The notes under the pieces: model-generated | The model's input: the letters and a program-made list of their open reading frames with translations, nothing else | Database searches by the model: none | Told to the model about the DNA's origin: nothing | Part shown: positions 18,307-27,547 of the stretch, piece by piece | Position numbering within the stretch: the first letter of the stretch is position 1 | How the letters are laid out: each line of letters opens with the position of its first letter | Translations under genes and position numbers: made by a program | Origin: Acidobacteria bacterium UBA2990 | Lineage (GTDB): Bacteria > Acidobacteriota > Vicinamibacteria > Vicinamibacterales > UBA8438 | DNA length: 64,000 bases | Assembly: GCA_002347025.1 (NCBI GenBank) | Contig: DEAE01000005.1 | Coordinates: 131,899-195,898 of the forward strand | Direction of reading: 5' to 3'

Positions 18307-21240
18307 ATGTCTCGGAGTGAACATGCATCGATGTTCTGGCGAAGCTTGATGTGGAACCTGGTTTTGGTGCTCTGGTTGCCGCTGTCGCAACATGCAGCTT
18401 CTGCTGAGGTGGTAGTGGCAGGGTTGGTTGGCAAGGAGGTAATTGACGTACAGGTTTATCGAGATGGTCAAGCCTCAGATGATGGTTCAATCCTTGAACT
18501 CATCGAGACTCGGGTTGGTCAGCCGCTTTCGTTACGGCAGGTTCGTGAGAGCCTCGTGCATCTTTTTAGCCTTGGTGATTTGGCGGATGTTCGAGTTAGT
18601 GCCGCTGAAGAACAGTCTGGAGTGTGTCTTCGTTACGACCTAGTTCTCGTTAGGCCTGGTCCAAGTGTAGAGGTTCGAGGAGCATCAGGGAGTCAGAGCG
18701 TCGATGTGCAAAGCCTGATAGCGAGCCGTTTCGGGCAGACGGTGCCCACAGACCGGATCCCAACTGTCGCCGGCATGCTAAAGGAACTTTATCGAGAGTC
18801 CGGACATTATGCGACGAAGGTGGTTGCTCGCCTAGAGCAGGACGGCGGTCGTTTGATCATTGATATTGACGAGGGCCCGATCGCCAGCATTGGAAAAATT
18901 GAGTTAACAGGGGATGGACTTTCCAATCGGGAAGAAGTGTTAGAGCAGGTGGGACTTCAACCTGGTGCTCTCTACGATCCAGACGACCTTGGTCGAAGCC
19001 TGGCTGAATACGAAGAGCAATTTCGCTCCCGCCGTTATTACGAAGCTGAGTTCGGTTACCAGGCCATTCCCAGTCAAGATGGCCTGGTTGTAGACCTATT
19101 ACTCGATATTCAGACTGGCCCCCCTGTAACGATCATTTTTGATCAGGATCTACTGCCGGGTGGAGATTTCAGCGAATTGGTTCCTGTAGCACGCGAGGGT
19201 TCCATTGATGAGGACTTGCTCGAAGACTCTAGCTTACGGATAGTCACTCATTTGCAGCGGCTTGGGTATCGTGACGCCCTGGTGAAGCATGAGCGTGTGG
19301 AAAAGCAGGATCAGCTTCAGATTATTTTTGATATTGAGCCTGGATCTAGGTACGAGTTGGCTGAGATCAATTTCAGCGGGAACCAGAGGTTTTCGACGGG
19401 GGAGCTTCTTGGGCTGTTCGGGGTGGCTCGTGGTCAACCCTTGGTGACTGCCGAGGTTGATGATGGGATTTCGGCCATCACCCAAGCCTATCGACAATTG
19501 GGCTATAGGTTGGTAGCTGTGTCACCGACCTATGAGGATAGTGGGACGGAGGCCTTCAACGATCCTTTTAGCACAAAAAGAGTTGACGTCGGCGTCGAGG
19601 TTGTGGAGGGGCAGGTTACGAAGGTTGGTAGAGTCGCCTTTGAAGGTGTGACGGCTTTCAATCAGGATGACCTGGCCAGCCAAGTGGTGCAGCCTAGAGC
19701 ACCCTATTATGAGGCCAGCGTTGGTCAAGGTGTGAGCGCGCTGCGGTTACGCTACTTAAACGAGGGATATGAAACGGTGAGGGTTGAGGCGGTGCCGTCC
19801 TTTGATGAGGTCGGGACGACAGCCAACGTCACTTTTTTCGTTAAAGAAGGTCGACAGGTGTTAGTTGACCACGTGTTAGTAGTCGGGAATCGGCAGATTT
19901 CAGCTTCGACGGTGAGGGGAGAACTACTTGTTGGTTCAGGTCAACCGTTCGGTCGTGATGATGTAGATGAGACGCGCAGACGTCTGACGTCGCTTGGGCT
20001 ATTTCGACGGATTGATCTTCGCGAGTTTAGTCACGGTGACCGCGCTCATCGGGATTTGGTAATTGTAGTTGAGGAGTCTCCCTCAACTCGGGTGGGGTAT
20101 GGGGCTGGTGTGGAGGCCGCACAGCGTCTGCGTGCTACACAGGGTGGGGCTGCGAGCGAGCGGTTGGTGTTTGCTCCTCGTGGATTCTTTGAGGTCGGTC
20201 GACGAAATCTGTGGGGGAAAAATCGTTCAATCGATTTGTTCACCCGGGCCAGCCTGTTGCGCCGATTTCGTGCTGGTTCCAATGAGTACCGACTCTTATT
20301 GAACTACCGTGAGCCGAGAGTCTTTAGTCGTTCTAGCGATTTGCTTATATCGGGTTTTGTTGAGCAGGTCATCAGGCCCAGCTTCGACCTGTTTAGCCGT
20401 GGAATTAATGTGGACCTTAGGAATGCTCTCGGGCAAACGATAACCGGCAGAGCCGGTTACACCTACGGGGTCAATCGGGTTACCAACGAGCAACTTAAGC
20501 CAAAGGACCGCCCTCTCGTTGACCGACTGTTTCCAGACGTTACACTGTCGATCGTGTCAGGTGGTCTGCTACGGGACACGCGGACTGATCCTCTGGAACC
20601 TACGAATGGATCTTTATTGGCGGCAGATCTTGAGGCTGCGTTTCGAGAGATGGGTTCAGAAGTAGGATTCGCAAAATCGGTCCTCCAAGGTTTCCTATAT
20701 CGTCAGCTTCCCGGTGAGCTTGTGTTTGCTGCTGGAGTTCGTGTTGGGTTAGCCCGCGGTTTTAGCCTCACATTGCCGGCGGTGACAACTCTTACCCACA
20801 ACGTCGAAGGATTGCTTGTTAGGCAGGCTGGTAGCAAGGTGAACGTGATTCAAGACTTGCCAGCCAGTGAACGATTCTTTGCTGGTGGTGACTCAACTGT
20901 CCGTGGATTTGCTCTAGACCGACTGGGTGATGGTTCTACTATTGATGCAAACGGATTTCCGACTGGCGGCAATGCGATGATTGTGTTGAATTCAGAATTG
21001 CGTGTCCCGGTCACTGAGCCACTACAGGTCGTCGGATTTGTTGATGCAGGTAATGTATTCGATCGAGTTAGCCACGTTCGTTTGGGTCGACTGAGAGGAG
21101 CGGCTGGATTTGGCGTCCGGTATGGATCCCCGATTGGGCCAATTAGGGTCGACCTTGGTTTTAATCTAGACCGGCGTGAATTTTCTGGTCAGCGAGAGAG
21201 TTTAACCGCATTCCATTTCAGTATCGGGCAGGCATTTTGA
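18307..21240 (+). CDS. Omp85 family outer membrane protein with about seven POTRA domains (TamA/BamA-like)
   Basis: The 977-residue protein has a signal peptide (LVLVLWLPLSQHAASA) and then about 560 residues that divide into seven POTRA-like units of about 80 residues. Each unit ends in a V-x-E-G-P/R/S type turn, for example IDIDEGP, LDIQTGP, FDIEPGS, VEVVEGQ, FFVKEGR and VVEESP. The barrel starts near residue 592 and carries GGDSTVRGF (about 860), the conserved VRGF loop-6 motif, and ends with Phe. It sits 251 bases after tamB, so a TamA role is plausible; BamA has five POTRAs and TamA three in E. coli. The ATG at 18307 is chosen because it leads directly into the signal peptide. Confidence 0.88.
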   Translation: MSRSEHASMFWRSLMWNLVLVLWLPLSQHAASAEVVVAGLVGKEVIDVQVYRDGQASDDGSILELIETRVGQPLSLRQVRESLVHLFSLGDLADVRVSAAEEQSGVCLRYDLVLVRPGPSVEVRGASGSQSVDVQSLIASRFGQTVPTDRIPTVAGMLKELYRESGHYATKVVARLEQDGGRLIIDIDEGPIASIGKIELTGDGLSNREEVLEQVGLQPGALYDPDDLGRSLAEYEEQFRSRRYYEAEFGYQAIPSQDGLVVDLLLDIQTGPPVTIIFDQDLLPGGDFSELVPVAREGSIDEDLLEDSSLRIVTHLQRLGYRDALVKHERVEKQDQLQIIFDIEPGSRYELAEINFSGNQRFSTGELLGLFGVARGQPLVTAEVDDGISAITQAYRQLGYRLVAVSPTYEDSGTEAFNDPFSTKRVDVGVEVVEGQVTKVGRVAFEGVTAFNQDDLASQVVQPRAPYYEASVGQGVSALRLRYLNEGYETVRVEAVPSFDEVGTTANVTFFVKEGRQVLVDHVLVVGNRQISASTVRGELLVGSGQPFGRDDVDETRRRLTSLGLFRRIDLREFSHGDRAHRDLVIVVEESPSTRVGYGAGVEAAQRLRATQGGAASERLVFAPRGFFEVGRRNLWGKNRSIDLFTRASLLRRFRAGSNEYRLLLNYREPRVFSRSSDLLISGFVEQVIRPSFDLFSRGINVDLRNALGQTITGRAGYTYGVNRVTNEQLKPKDRPLVDRLFPDVTLSIVSGGLLRDTRTDPLEPTNGSLLAADLEAAFREMGSEVGFAKSVLQGFLYRQLPGELVFAAGVRVGLARGFSLTLPAVTTLTHNVEGLLVRQAGSKVNVIQDLPASERFFAGGDSTVRGFALDRLGDGSTIDANGFPTGGNAMIVLNSELRVPVTEPLQVVGFVDAGNVFDRVSHVRLGRLRGAAGFGVRYGSPIGPIRVDLGFNLDRREFSGQRESLTAFHFSIGQAF

Positions 21241-21818
21241 GGCGGATTTTAGTGAGTCTGAGACGTAAGGTAGGGGCGAAGCAATCTTTCCGGCTTCTTG
21301 CCCTCTGTGTCGTAGTTATTGTTTCGTTTGGTCATCGGCAGTTGCCGAATCCCTCTGAGGTCATCGATAACGTCTTGGCCGTTGTAGAAGGCCAGGTCAT
21401 CATGGCATCAGACATACGTGCCTTCCTTGCTCTAGGATTCATAGACGAGTCCTCAAGTGATGGCTCAATTAGACCGGTGCTGTCGAAATTAATCGAACGA
21501 CGATTGGTGTTGGATGAGGTAGATCGGTTCAATATAGATGAGCCGTTGACTGCAGAGGTGGCTGATCGGGTGGACTCTCTTGTCGAGCAAGTTGGTGGAC
21601 TGGATTCTTTGAAGGTAGTCCTTGAGGGTGTGGGTTACGGTTGGGAAGACCTTGAGCAAATATTGCGTGATGATCTACGGACTGAGAGTTATTTGTCAGA
21701 GCGGTTTCCGTCTGTGGAACAGCCCACAGTCGAGGAGATGGAAGTCCGGAAGAATCTTATCAACGCATGGACAGAATCACTGCTCAACAGGGCTAATGTC
21801 ATTCTGGTGAACCCTTGA
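21237..21818 (+). CDS. SurA N-terminal domain-like periplasmic protein without PPIase domain
   Basis: After a signal sequence (about residues 1-36) the protein reads PSEVIDNVLAVVEGQVIMASDIRAFLALGF, shown here in parts: IDNVLAVVEGQVI and MASDIRAFL are the classic opening of SurA/parvulin chaperones. The remaining 130 residues are helical (LIERRLVLDEVDRF and so on), and the protein stops before any rotamase domain. It could be a small chaperone for outer membrane protein precursors, in keeping with its position directly after the Omp85 gene, whose stop overlaps its TTG start by four bases. Length is 193 residues against about 430 for E. coli SurA. Confidence 0.75.
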   Translation: MRRILVSLRRKVGAKQSFRLLALCVVVIVSFGHRQLPNPSEVIDNVLAVVEGQVIMASDIRAFLALGFIDESSSDGSIRPVLSKLIERRLVLDEVDRFNIDEPLTAEVADRVDSLVEQVGGLDSLKVVLEGVGYGWEDLEQILRDDLRTESYLSERFPSVEQPTVEEMEVRKNLINAWTESLLNRANVILVNP

Positions 21819-21930
21819 CAGGGTGCTAGCCGACTCCACTGGGCTGCCGTTGGGTTTCTGTTTAGTCTTAGGTCTGATCCACGCATATGAGGCTGCCAGA
21901 AGGCAATCTAATCTTGTTATACCAATACCG

Positions 21931-22713
21931 CTAGGCAGCAGTGTTACCGCTGTAGGCGATGAAGACTTCGGCCATATTGAAAACGGCATGGCAGGTGACT
22001 GGCGCTACTACGCTACGTCGAACGAGGTACAAAACCCCCCAAAGGACACCTAGCAAACCTGTAGCGATGGCTGCATCCCAGCCTTGGAGTGAGTGTCCAA
22101 GCCCAAAGACGATGCTGAAGACTACGAGACCTGTCACTGCTCCTCCAAGATGTTGCTCGAATCGGTGCAGAATGAATGCGCGTTGTACCTCTTCCCGTAA
22201 GCCGCCGGCGATCGTGGCTACCGCGGCGAACACAATGGCAGTGGTGGGGGAGGTAATCATTGCCTCCAATGGATTTTCGACCACATTGTGTAACAAGGGT
22301 GCGAAATTTGATATGACAGTAGAGACAACTGCAATTATGAGAAAAGCTGCTGGTACCAGCAGGAGGCCAAGCTTCATCTCTCGGGCAACAGGCCTAGTGC
22401 CTAAGAGGGTCGCTTCGATGGATTCTCCGTGTACTCGGAACAGCAACCAGACCAGAGACAAAATGAGGGTAGCGTCTATCAATGAGAGGGTGACCAAGTA
22501 AAAGAGTGACAACTGCCCCCTGCTGTTAATGGCGTCGACACCGGCTAGTTGCAGCAGTAGGCCGAGGCTCAGCTGCGTTGGAAATCCCGAACAAAGCGCC
22601 ACTTCTCCTATGACTGTAAGGCGCTTGTTGGATAGGATCTGGTCTCTGAACGAGCTGCTTGGCTCTTGCTGGGGAGTACCAGCTGACTCCATATCTACTG
22701 CATCTGGACACAT
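21931..22713 (-). CDS. CPBP family intramembrane glutamic endopeptidase (CAAX protease-like)
   Basis: The 260-residue protein has about seven hydrophobic segments and the three CPBP (Abi/CAAX protease) motifs: EEVQR (EExxR), FGLGH (FxxxH) and a final histidine in CHAVFNM. Family members cleave membrane or prenylated proteins within the bilayer; in bacteria roles range from bacteriocin immunity to regulated proteolysis. The gene converges on the SurA-like gene (112-base gap) and diverges from nrdJ. The NrdR-like boxes at 22750-22797 lie only 37 bases from its ATG, so they could affect both genes. Confidence 0.85.
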   Translation of the reverse strand: MCPDAVDMESAGTPQQEPSSSFRDQILSNKRLTVIGEVALCSGFPTQLSLGLLLQLAGVDAINSRGQLSLFYLVTLSLIDATLILSLVWLLFRVHGESIEATLLGTRPVAREMKLGLLLVPAAFLIIAVVSTVISNFAPLLHNVVENPLEAMITSPTTAIVFAAVATIAGGLREEVQRAFILHRFEQHLGGAVTGLVVFSIVFGLGHSLQGWDAAIATGLLGVLWGVLYLVRRSVVAPVTCHAVFNMAEVFIAYSGNTAA

Positions 22714-22749
22714 GGCGGAAAAATATGATAACTGAATTTATCACAGAAA

Positions 22750-22797
22750 TATCAACATCTTGTGATTTAGATGAAAGTTCTATACCAGATATTGTGC
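22750..22797. promoter_or_regulatory. Tandem NrdR-like boxes upstream of nrdJ
   Basis: Two 16-base sites, 22750-22765 (TATCAACATCTTGTGA) and 22782-22797 (ATACCAGATATTGTGC), match the NrdR box consensus acaCwAtATaTwGtgt at 10 and 12 of 16 positions. Their centres are 32 bases apart, the three-helical-turn spacing known for paired NrdR boxes. NrdR is the ATP/dATP-sensing repressor of ribonucleotide reductase genes. The match was made by eye from remembered consensus. Confidence 0.5.
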
Positions 22798-22804
22798 TTG
22801 CCGC

Positions 22805-22833
22805 TTGACAAACAGAACGTCTGGTTTCATAGT
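22805..22833 (+). promoter_or_regulatory. Sigma-70 type promoter reading toward nrdJ
   Basis: TTGACA (22805-22810) is followed after exactly 17 bases by CATAGT (22828-22833, four of six matches to TATAAT). The -35 box lies eight bases after the second NrdR-like box. Transcription would start near 22840, giving a leader of about 350 bases before the nrdJ ATG. Confidence 0.5.
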
Positions 22834-23187
22834 AGGCCACCGAGGCGCAATAAGTCATCCGTGCCGGGTGGGCCCCATATCTTGTTGGAAGAATTAGTGT
22901 CGGCTTCTGCGTGAGACTTACTAGTCCCCAATGAGTGACAGTGGTGTGGGGTTTGTGGGTTTTCCGGAGCGGTCACTGGCCCAAATTTGACGGGTGGGCA
23001 TGCCTGTGCGATTTGCTTTGGGTTAGATGAGTCTAGGGGCTGCTTGGCTCCTACTCTGTGTTTGATGAAACTGGAATCGGTTCCGGTCGCCCAAGAGGGT
23101 GGCTTATATTGGCGGGATTGTGTTCTCGTCAGGGACCACTAATTAGCGCGGCGAATTGGTAAATGTCGCGTCGGAAGGAGTTGCTCG
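22834..23187 (+). other. Long leader between promoter and nrdJ
   Basis: About 350 bases with no protein gene. A GGTCACTGGCCC stretch at 22971-22982 recalls the cobalamin riboswitch box GCCACTG, but the other conserved elements are not found, so no riboswitch is called. A CCCCA...TGGGG stem can be drawn near 22927-22951. A strong ribosome binding site GGAAGGAG (23174-23181) precedes the nrdJ ATG by six bases. Confidence 0.4.
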
Positions 23188-25965
23188 ATGCCGAGAGCCG
23201 CTGCTCATGTGATAGAGACTGCTGAATCGGAGGACCAGTCTGCGGATCAACAGCTCGGGCTGGCATTCCCTCGGTTCTTCTCGCACGAAGCGGTAGATCC
23301 GTTTGACGAGATTAAATGGGAGTCTCGAGTCGCATTGATTGGGAGCGAACAGGGCGAGGTGGTTTTTGAGCAACGTGACGTGGAGATTCCATCTTTTTGG
23401 TCGCAGCAGGCGACCAATATAGTCGTCTCTAAGTACTTTCGTGGGCAGATGGGATCGCCCGATCGCGAATCTAGCGTAAAACAGCTTATAGGGCGCGTGG
23501 TTGACACCATTACCGGATGGGCCCAGGCACAGCACTATTTTGCGAGCGAAGATGACCTACGGGCCTTTAGTGATGACTTGAAACACTTGCTAGTGTTTCA
23601 GAAAGCGGCGTTCAACAGTCCGGTGTGGTTCAACTGCGGTTTTGAAAAAGCGCCGCAGTGTTCAGCCTGCTTCATTAATTCGGTGGAAGACACGATGGAA
23701 TCAATCTTGACGCTTGCCAAGACGGAAGGGATGCTGTTCAAGTTTGGCTCTGGTACAGGGACTAACCTCTCTTCAATACGATCTTCCCGTGAATTGCTAG
23801 CTGGGGGAGGTACTGCTTCGGGTCCAGTGTCTTTCATGAAGGGTTACGACGCTTTTGCGGGTGTCATTAAGTCAGGAGGGAAGACTCGCCGCGCTGCAAA
23901 GATGGTAGTGCTGGATGTAGCCCACCCAGACATTGTTGATTTCATTAACTGTAAGGTCGATGAAGAGAAGAAGGCTTGGGCCTTGATCGATGCTGGATAT
24001 GATGGTTCGTTTACCGGAACGGCCTATTCGTCTGTGTTTTTCCAGAATTCTAATAACAGTGTTCGTGTGTCTGATGATTTCATGCGGGCGGTAGTGGACA
24101 ATGATCAGTGGAACACTCTGGCGGTGAAGGATAATAGTGTTGTAGACACCCATCAAGCCCGTGGACTAATGCATTTGATTGCCGAGGGAACCCATGTTTG
24201 CGGCGATCCAGGCATGCAGTTTGATACAACGATCAACGACTGGCACACCTGCCCGAATACTGCCAAGATACGTGCTTCAAATCCATGCTCTGAATATATG
24301 TTTCTGGATGACTCTGCTTGCAATCTAGCATCGCTCAACCTGATGAAGTTTGTGAACGAGGACAAGGGTGGGGATTTTGACTCCACTGCCTTCGCAGCTG
24401 CAGTGAGGACACTAATAACGGCCCAGGAAATTATCGTGAGTAATGCTAGCTATCCTACTAAGGCAATTGAGCAAAATAGCCGTGATTACCGGCCGCTTGG
24501 CTTGGGATATGCCAATCTTGGGGCTCTGCTGATGTCTCGCGGCATTCCCTACGATAGCGATGAGGGTCGTGATTGGGCTGGAGCCCTCACGGCGCTGATG
24601 ACCGGTGAAGCTTATGCACAATCTGCACGGATAGCCCGTGATCATGGAGGTCCATTTGATGGTTTTGCTGCCAATAGGAAGCCTTTTCTTCGAGTGATGC
24701 ATAAGCACCGTGACGCCTTGAAAGGTGTTGGTGCCGATAAGGTGCCGACCCCGCTGTTCGTGGCGGCAAACCAAGCGTGGGACGATGCAGTAGAACTCGG
24801 AGAAGCCTTCGGGTACCGCAATGCGCAGGCCACCGTGTTGGCACCGACTGGGACGATCGGGTTCATGATGGACTGCGACACGACCGGTGTTGAGCCAGAT
24901 ATAGCTCTCGTCAAATATAAGAAGTTGGTCGGTGGTGGGATGATGAAGATCGTGAATGGCACTGTGCCAATGGCGCTCAAGAATCTCGAATATGGCGATA
25001 AAGAGGTTGACGCGATTGTGTCGTACATCGATGAACATGAGACGATAGAAGGAGCGCCCTTCCTCGACGAGGCGCACTTGCCAGTTTTTGACTGCGCGTT
25101 CAAACCTGAAAAGGGAAGTCGCGCTATTCACTATATGGGGCACATCAAGATGATTGGTGCGGCTCAGCCTTTCATTTCAGGTGCTATCTCAAAGACGATT
25201 AATGTCCCACCGGATGCAAGGATCGAGGATATCGAGCAAGCGTATATTGACGCTTGGCGTCTTGGCACCAAGGCTGTGTCTATTTATCGGGATGGCAGCA
25301 AACGTACCCAGCCGCTGAACACATCCCGGGATAGCCAGACAACTGAAGCTGGTGCGACTGGCTCAGCTGAGCCCTCTCGTCGGCGTTTGCCAGATGAGCG
25401 CCATGCAATCACTCACAAGTTTGATATTGCTGGTCATGAAGGCTATGTCACTATTGGATTGTTCGAAGATGGTTCTCCTGGAGAGCTCTTTCTTGTCATG
25501 GCGAAGGAAGGGTCAACGATTTCTGGGTTTGCGGATGCCTTTGCCCAGGCCGTTTCCTATGCGCTTCAGTACGGAGTGCCACTTCAAGTTCTCATTGACA
25601 AGTTTAGTCACGTCCGGTTTGAACCGTCGGGCATGACCAAGAACCCTGATGTAAGAGTAGCCAAGTCAATTGTGGATTACATCTTTCGGTGGATGGCGAC
25701 CAAGTTCCTATCTCAGGAAGAACAATATCATGCCGGGGTCAACGTTCGGACTGGTAGCCAAACTGCACCTAAGCAGTTGGAACTTGAAACTCCTGAACCG
25801 GTCGCAGGTATGGCCCAGGCTGAAACTAATGGAAGTCGTGGGGCACCGTTTGCCATCCAAAACGACCAAGATGCTCCGCCTTGTTCGACCTGCGGCGCTA
25901 TCATGATTCGCAATGGGAGCTGTTACAAATGCGTGAATTGTGGCGCTACAAGTGGATGCGCGTGA
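23188..25965 (+). CDS. nrdJ: Adenosylcobalamin-dependent ribonucleoside-diphosphate reductase (class II)
   Basis: This 925-residue enzyme makes deoxyribonucleotides using adenosylcobalamin and needs no oxygen-made radical. Redox and catalytic cysteines are in APQCSACFINS (first), NPCSEY (catalytic thiyl) and DDSACNLASLN (second). ATVLAPTGTIGFMMDCDTTG holds the PTGT phosphate site. A TSCPD domain follows (about residues 740-840), and a C-terminal cysteine-rich tail (CSTCG, then CYKCVNCG) probably regenerates the active-site disulphide or binds zinc. The TSCPD and tail are typical of the long NrdJ group. NrdR-like boxes and a promoter lie upstream. No other reductase gene is in the window. Confidence 0.96.
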   Translation: MPRAAAHVIETAESEDQSADQQLGLAFPRFFSHEAVDPFDEIKWESRVALIGSEQGEVVFEQRDVEIPSFWSQQATNIVVSKYFRGQMGSPDRESSVKQLIGRVVDTITGWAQAQHYFASEDDLRAFSDDLKHLLVFQKAAFNSPVWFNCGFEKAPQCSACFINSVEDTMESILTLAKTEGMLFKFGSGTGTNLSSIRSSRELLAGGGTASGPVSFMKGYDAFAGVIKSGGKTRRAAKMVVLDVAHPDIVDFINCKVDEEKKAWALIDAGYDGSFTGTAYSSVFFQNSNNSVRVSDDFMRAVVDNDQWNTLAVKDNSVVDTHQARGLMHLIAEGTHVCGDPGMQFDTTINDWHTCPNTAKIRASNPCSEYMFLDDSACNLASLNLMKFVNEDKGGDFDSTAFAAAVRTLITAQEIIVSNASYPTKAIEQNSRDYRPLGLGYANLGALLMSRGIPYDSDEGRDWAGALTALMTGEAYAQSARIARDHGGPFDGFAANRKPFLRVMHKHRDALKGVGADKVPTPLFVAANQAWDDAVELGEAFGYRNAQATVLAPTGTIGFMMDCDTTGVEPDIALVKYKKLVGGGMMKIVNGTVPMALKNLEYGDKEVDAIVSYIDEHETIEGAPFLDEAHLPVFDCAFKPEKGSRAIHYMGHIKMIGAAQPFISGAISKTINVPPDARIEDIEQAYIDAWRLGTKAVSIYRDGSKRTQPLNTSRDSQTTEAGATGSAEPSRRRLPDERHAITHKFDIAGHEGYVTIGLFEDGSPGELFLVMAKEGSTISGFADAFAQAVSYALQYGVPLQVLIDKFSHVRFEPSGMTKNPDVRVAKSIVDYIFRWMATKFLSQEEQYHAGVNVRTGSQTAPKQLELETPEPVAGMAQAETNGSRGAPFAIQNDQDAPPCSTCGAIMIRNGSCYKCVNCGATSGCA

Positions 25966-26052
25966 TCCCGTGTTAATGGATTGCTTGTTGCGAGTGGAGT
26001 CTGGGAAATGGTCTTGATGGGCCTGCGTGGTAGTGATTCTCCGGATGTCCAT

Positions 26053-26403
26053 TTACAGAGGAGTGTCATCCTCCTTCTTCCCTCCGAAATAGGCTAAGAC
26101 TACCAAAATGAGCCCCATGCATGCCCTGGCGATCTGTGGTTCAGGTGCTATCTGGTCGTAGAGGTGGGCAGCGTCGTGCAAAGCTAGTGATTGGAGACCG
26201 AAGAGTGCTGCGAGAGCTAGAGCGAGGCTGCCTGGCAATTTAACACGAGTGAACACCCCGGCGAGTACAAGCATTATTCCAAGGAAAATCGAACAGAAGT
26301 TTGCGAACAGTTCGAGCTGGGAGGTCCATAAGAGGTCTAAGAGCCCAGCTACTATAGAGAACAAGCCGTAACCGACCATTCCGAGTGTGGCAACAGTGAG
26401 CAT
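26053..26403 (-). CDS. Small membrane protein of unknown function
   Basis: The 116-residue product has four hydrophobic segments (MVGYGLFSIVAGLLDLLW, FCSIFLGIMLVLAG, LALALAALFGLQSLAL, MGLILVVLAYF) with LHDAAHLYDQIA between the third and fourth. It ends in a charged tail (GGKKEDDTPL). No family is recognised. The ATG at 26403 is chosen because the sequence upstream in frame is polar and lacks conserved features. It converges on nrdJ and diverges from the SDR gene. Function is unknown; a pair of histidines beside a membrane segment is the only possible functional mark. Confidence 0.6.
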   Translation of the reverse strand: MLTVATLGMVGYGLFSIVAGLLDLLWTSQLELFANFCSIFLGIMLVLAGVFTRVKLPGSLALALAALFGLQSLALHDAAHLYDQIAPEPQIARACMGLILVVLAYFGGKKEDDTPL

Positions 26404-26669
26404 GGTCTTGAAGGTTATTATGCATCCCTGATGCCTAGCAAGTTTAAGGTCATTTGGTTTCTTGCTTGAAGTGGTTATGCGTGACCTGCAGTCGGTGGGT
26501 CGAAGGTTGTTATGGGTGTTGGCAGGGCCTATTAGATGGTGACCTTTACTAAATACGCAACGTTCATGTTCTATTGTGGATATTTGATTGGTATAGCTAT
26601 TTCTGCGCAGTGAGTAGGATTGGTTGTACCCAGCTACGTGAAGACTGGCGAGAGAGGACACTCAGGTCG

Positions 26670-27449
26670 ATGGATCTACAGCTGACCAACAAGGTCGCAA
26701 TAGTGACAGGTTCGAGCCGTGGTTTAGGTTTAGCGAGTGCGAAGGCCCTTGTGGGCGAAGGTGCTCGGGTTTGCATATGCGCGCGGGGTTCTGACGCACT
26801 AGCAGAAGCAGCTTCTGAGCTCGGCGAGGTAGCTAGTTCGAAGAAAAGTGTAGTCGCTGTTGAAGCGGACCTGTGTACGATGGTTGGGATTAAGGCGGTT
26901 ATTGACGGTACTATTGAGGCGTTCGGTGGGGTGGATATTTTGGTGAACAGTGTAGGTAAGGCTGGAGGTGGCGGGTTGCTAGAGACCACGGATGCCGAGT
27001 GGCAGGCTGCACTGGACCACACCTTAAACCCCGCTATTCGTGCATCTCGGCTAGTAGTCCCGCACTTGAGACAAAGAGGAGGTGGGGTCATTCTTATGAT
27101 CGCGTCTATTTGGGGACGCGAGGCAGGTGGGCGAATGACCTACAATGCGGTGAAGGCGGCTGAGATTAGTTTGGCTAAATCTCTTGCCCTTCAGTTGGCA
27201 TCAGATAATGTTCGGGTCAACAGTGTGGCCCCGGGTTCGATTGCATTTCCTGGTGGGTCATGGGCAAGAAGGCAGGCTGAGGACCCAGATGGAATAGCTG
27301 AATTCGTTGAGCGAGAGTTGCCCTTTGGGAGGTTTGGTCGAGCGGAGGAAGTGGGTAATGTAGTCGCTTTCTTAGCGTCTCCGCGAGCAAGTTGGATCAG
27401 CGGGGCGTGTGTGACCGTAGACGGCGGTCAATCGCGTTCGCTAATTTAG
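26670..27449 (+). CDS. SDR family oxidoreductase
   Basis: A 259-residue short-chain dehydrogenase/reductase with the classical fold. The cofactor loop is TGSSRGLGLAS near residue 14, the structural motif is NSVGKAGG, and the catalytic triad is Ser in IASIWG with Y and K in TYNAVKA. VRVNSVAPGSI and the C-terminal SGACVTVDGGQS are standard. An arginine after the first strand (CARGSD) suggests NADP(H). The ATG at 26670 starts MDLQLTNKVAIVTG, the usual N-terminus. The protein resembles 3-oxoacyl-ACP reductase-like enzymes, but the substrate cannot be read and the gene stands alone. Confidence 0.92.
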   Translation: MDLQLTNKVAIVTGSSRGLGLASAKALVGEGARVCICARGSDALAEAASELGEVASSKKSVVAVEADLCTMVGIKAVIDGTIEAFGGVDILVNSVGKAGGGGLLETTDAEWQAALDHTLNPAIRASRLVVPHLRQRGGGVILMIASIWGREAGGRMTYNAVKAAEISLAKSLALQLASDNVRVNSVAPGSIAFPGGSWARRQAEDPDGIAEFVERELPFGRFGRAEEVGNVVAFLASPRASWISGACVTVDGGQSRSLI

Positions 27450-27547
27450 ACAATCTTAGCCTGCTTGAGTGTTTATTCTTGGCTATTTTAGGAAGGACTT
27501 TGATGACGGCCAGCAAAACGAACCTGATTTTGTAGAGCCGAACAAAT

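Noticed and set aside
22971..22982. GGTCACTGGCCC as a cobalamin riboswitch box
   Set aside because: The other conserved parts (GGGAA, CCCGC-ACTGT, final GGA-ACC) are absent.
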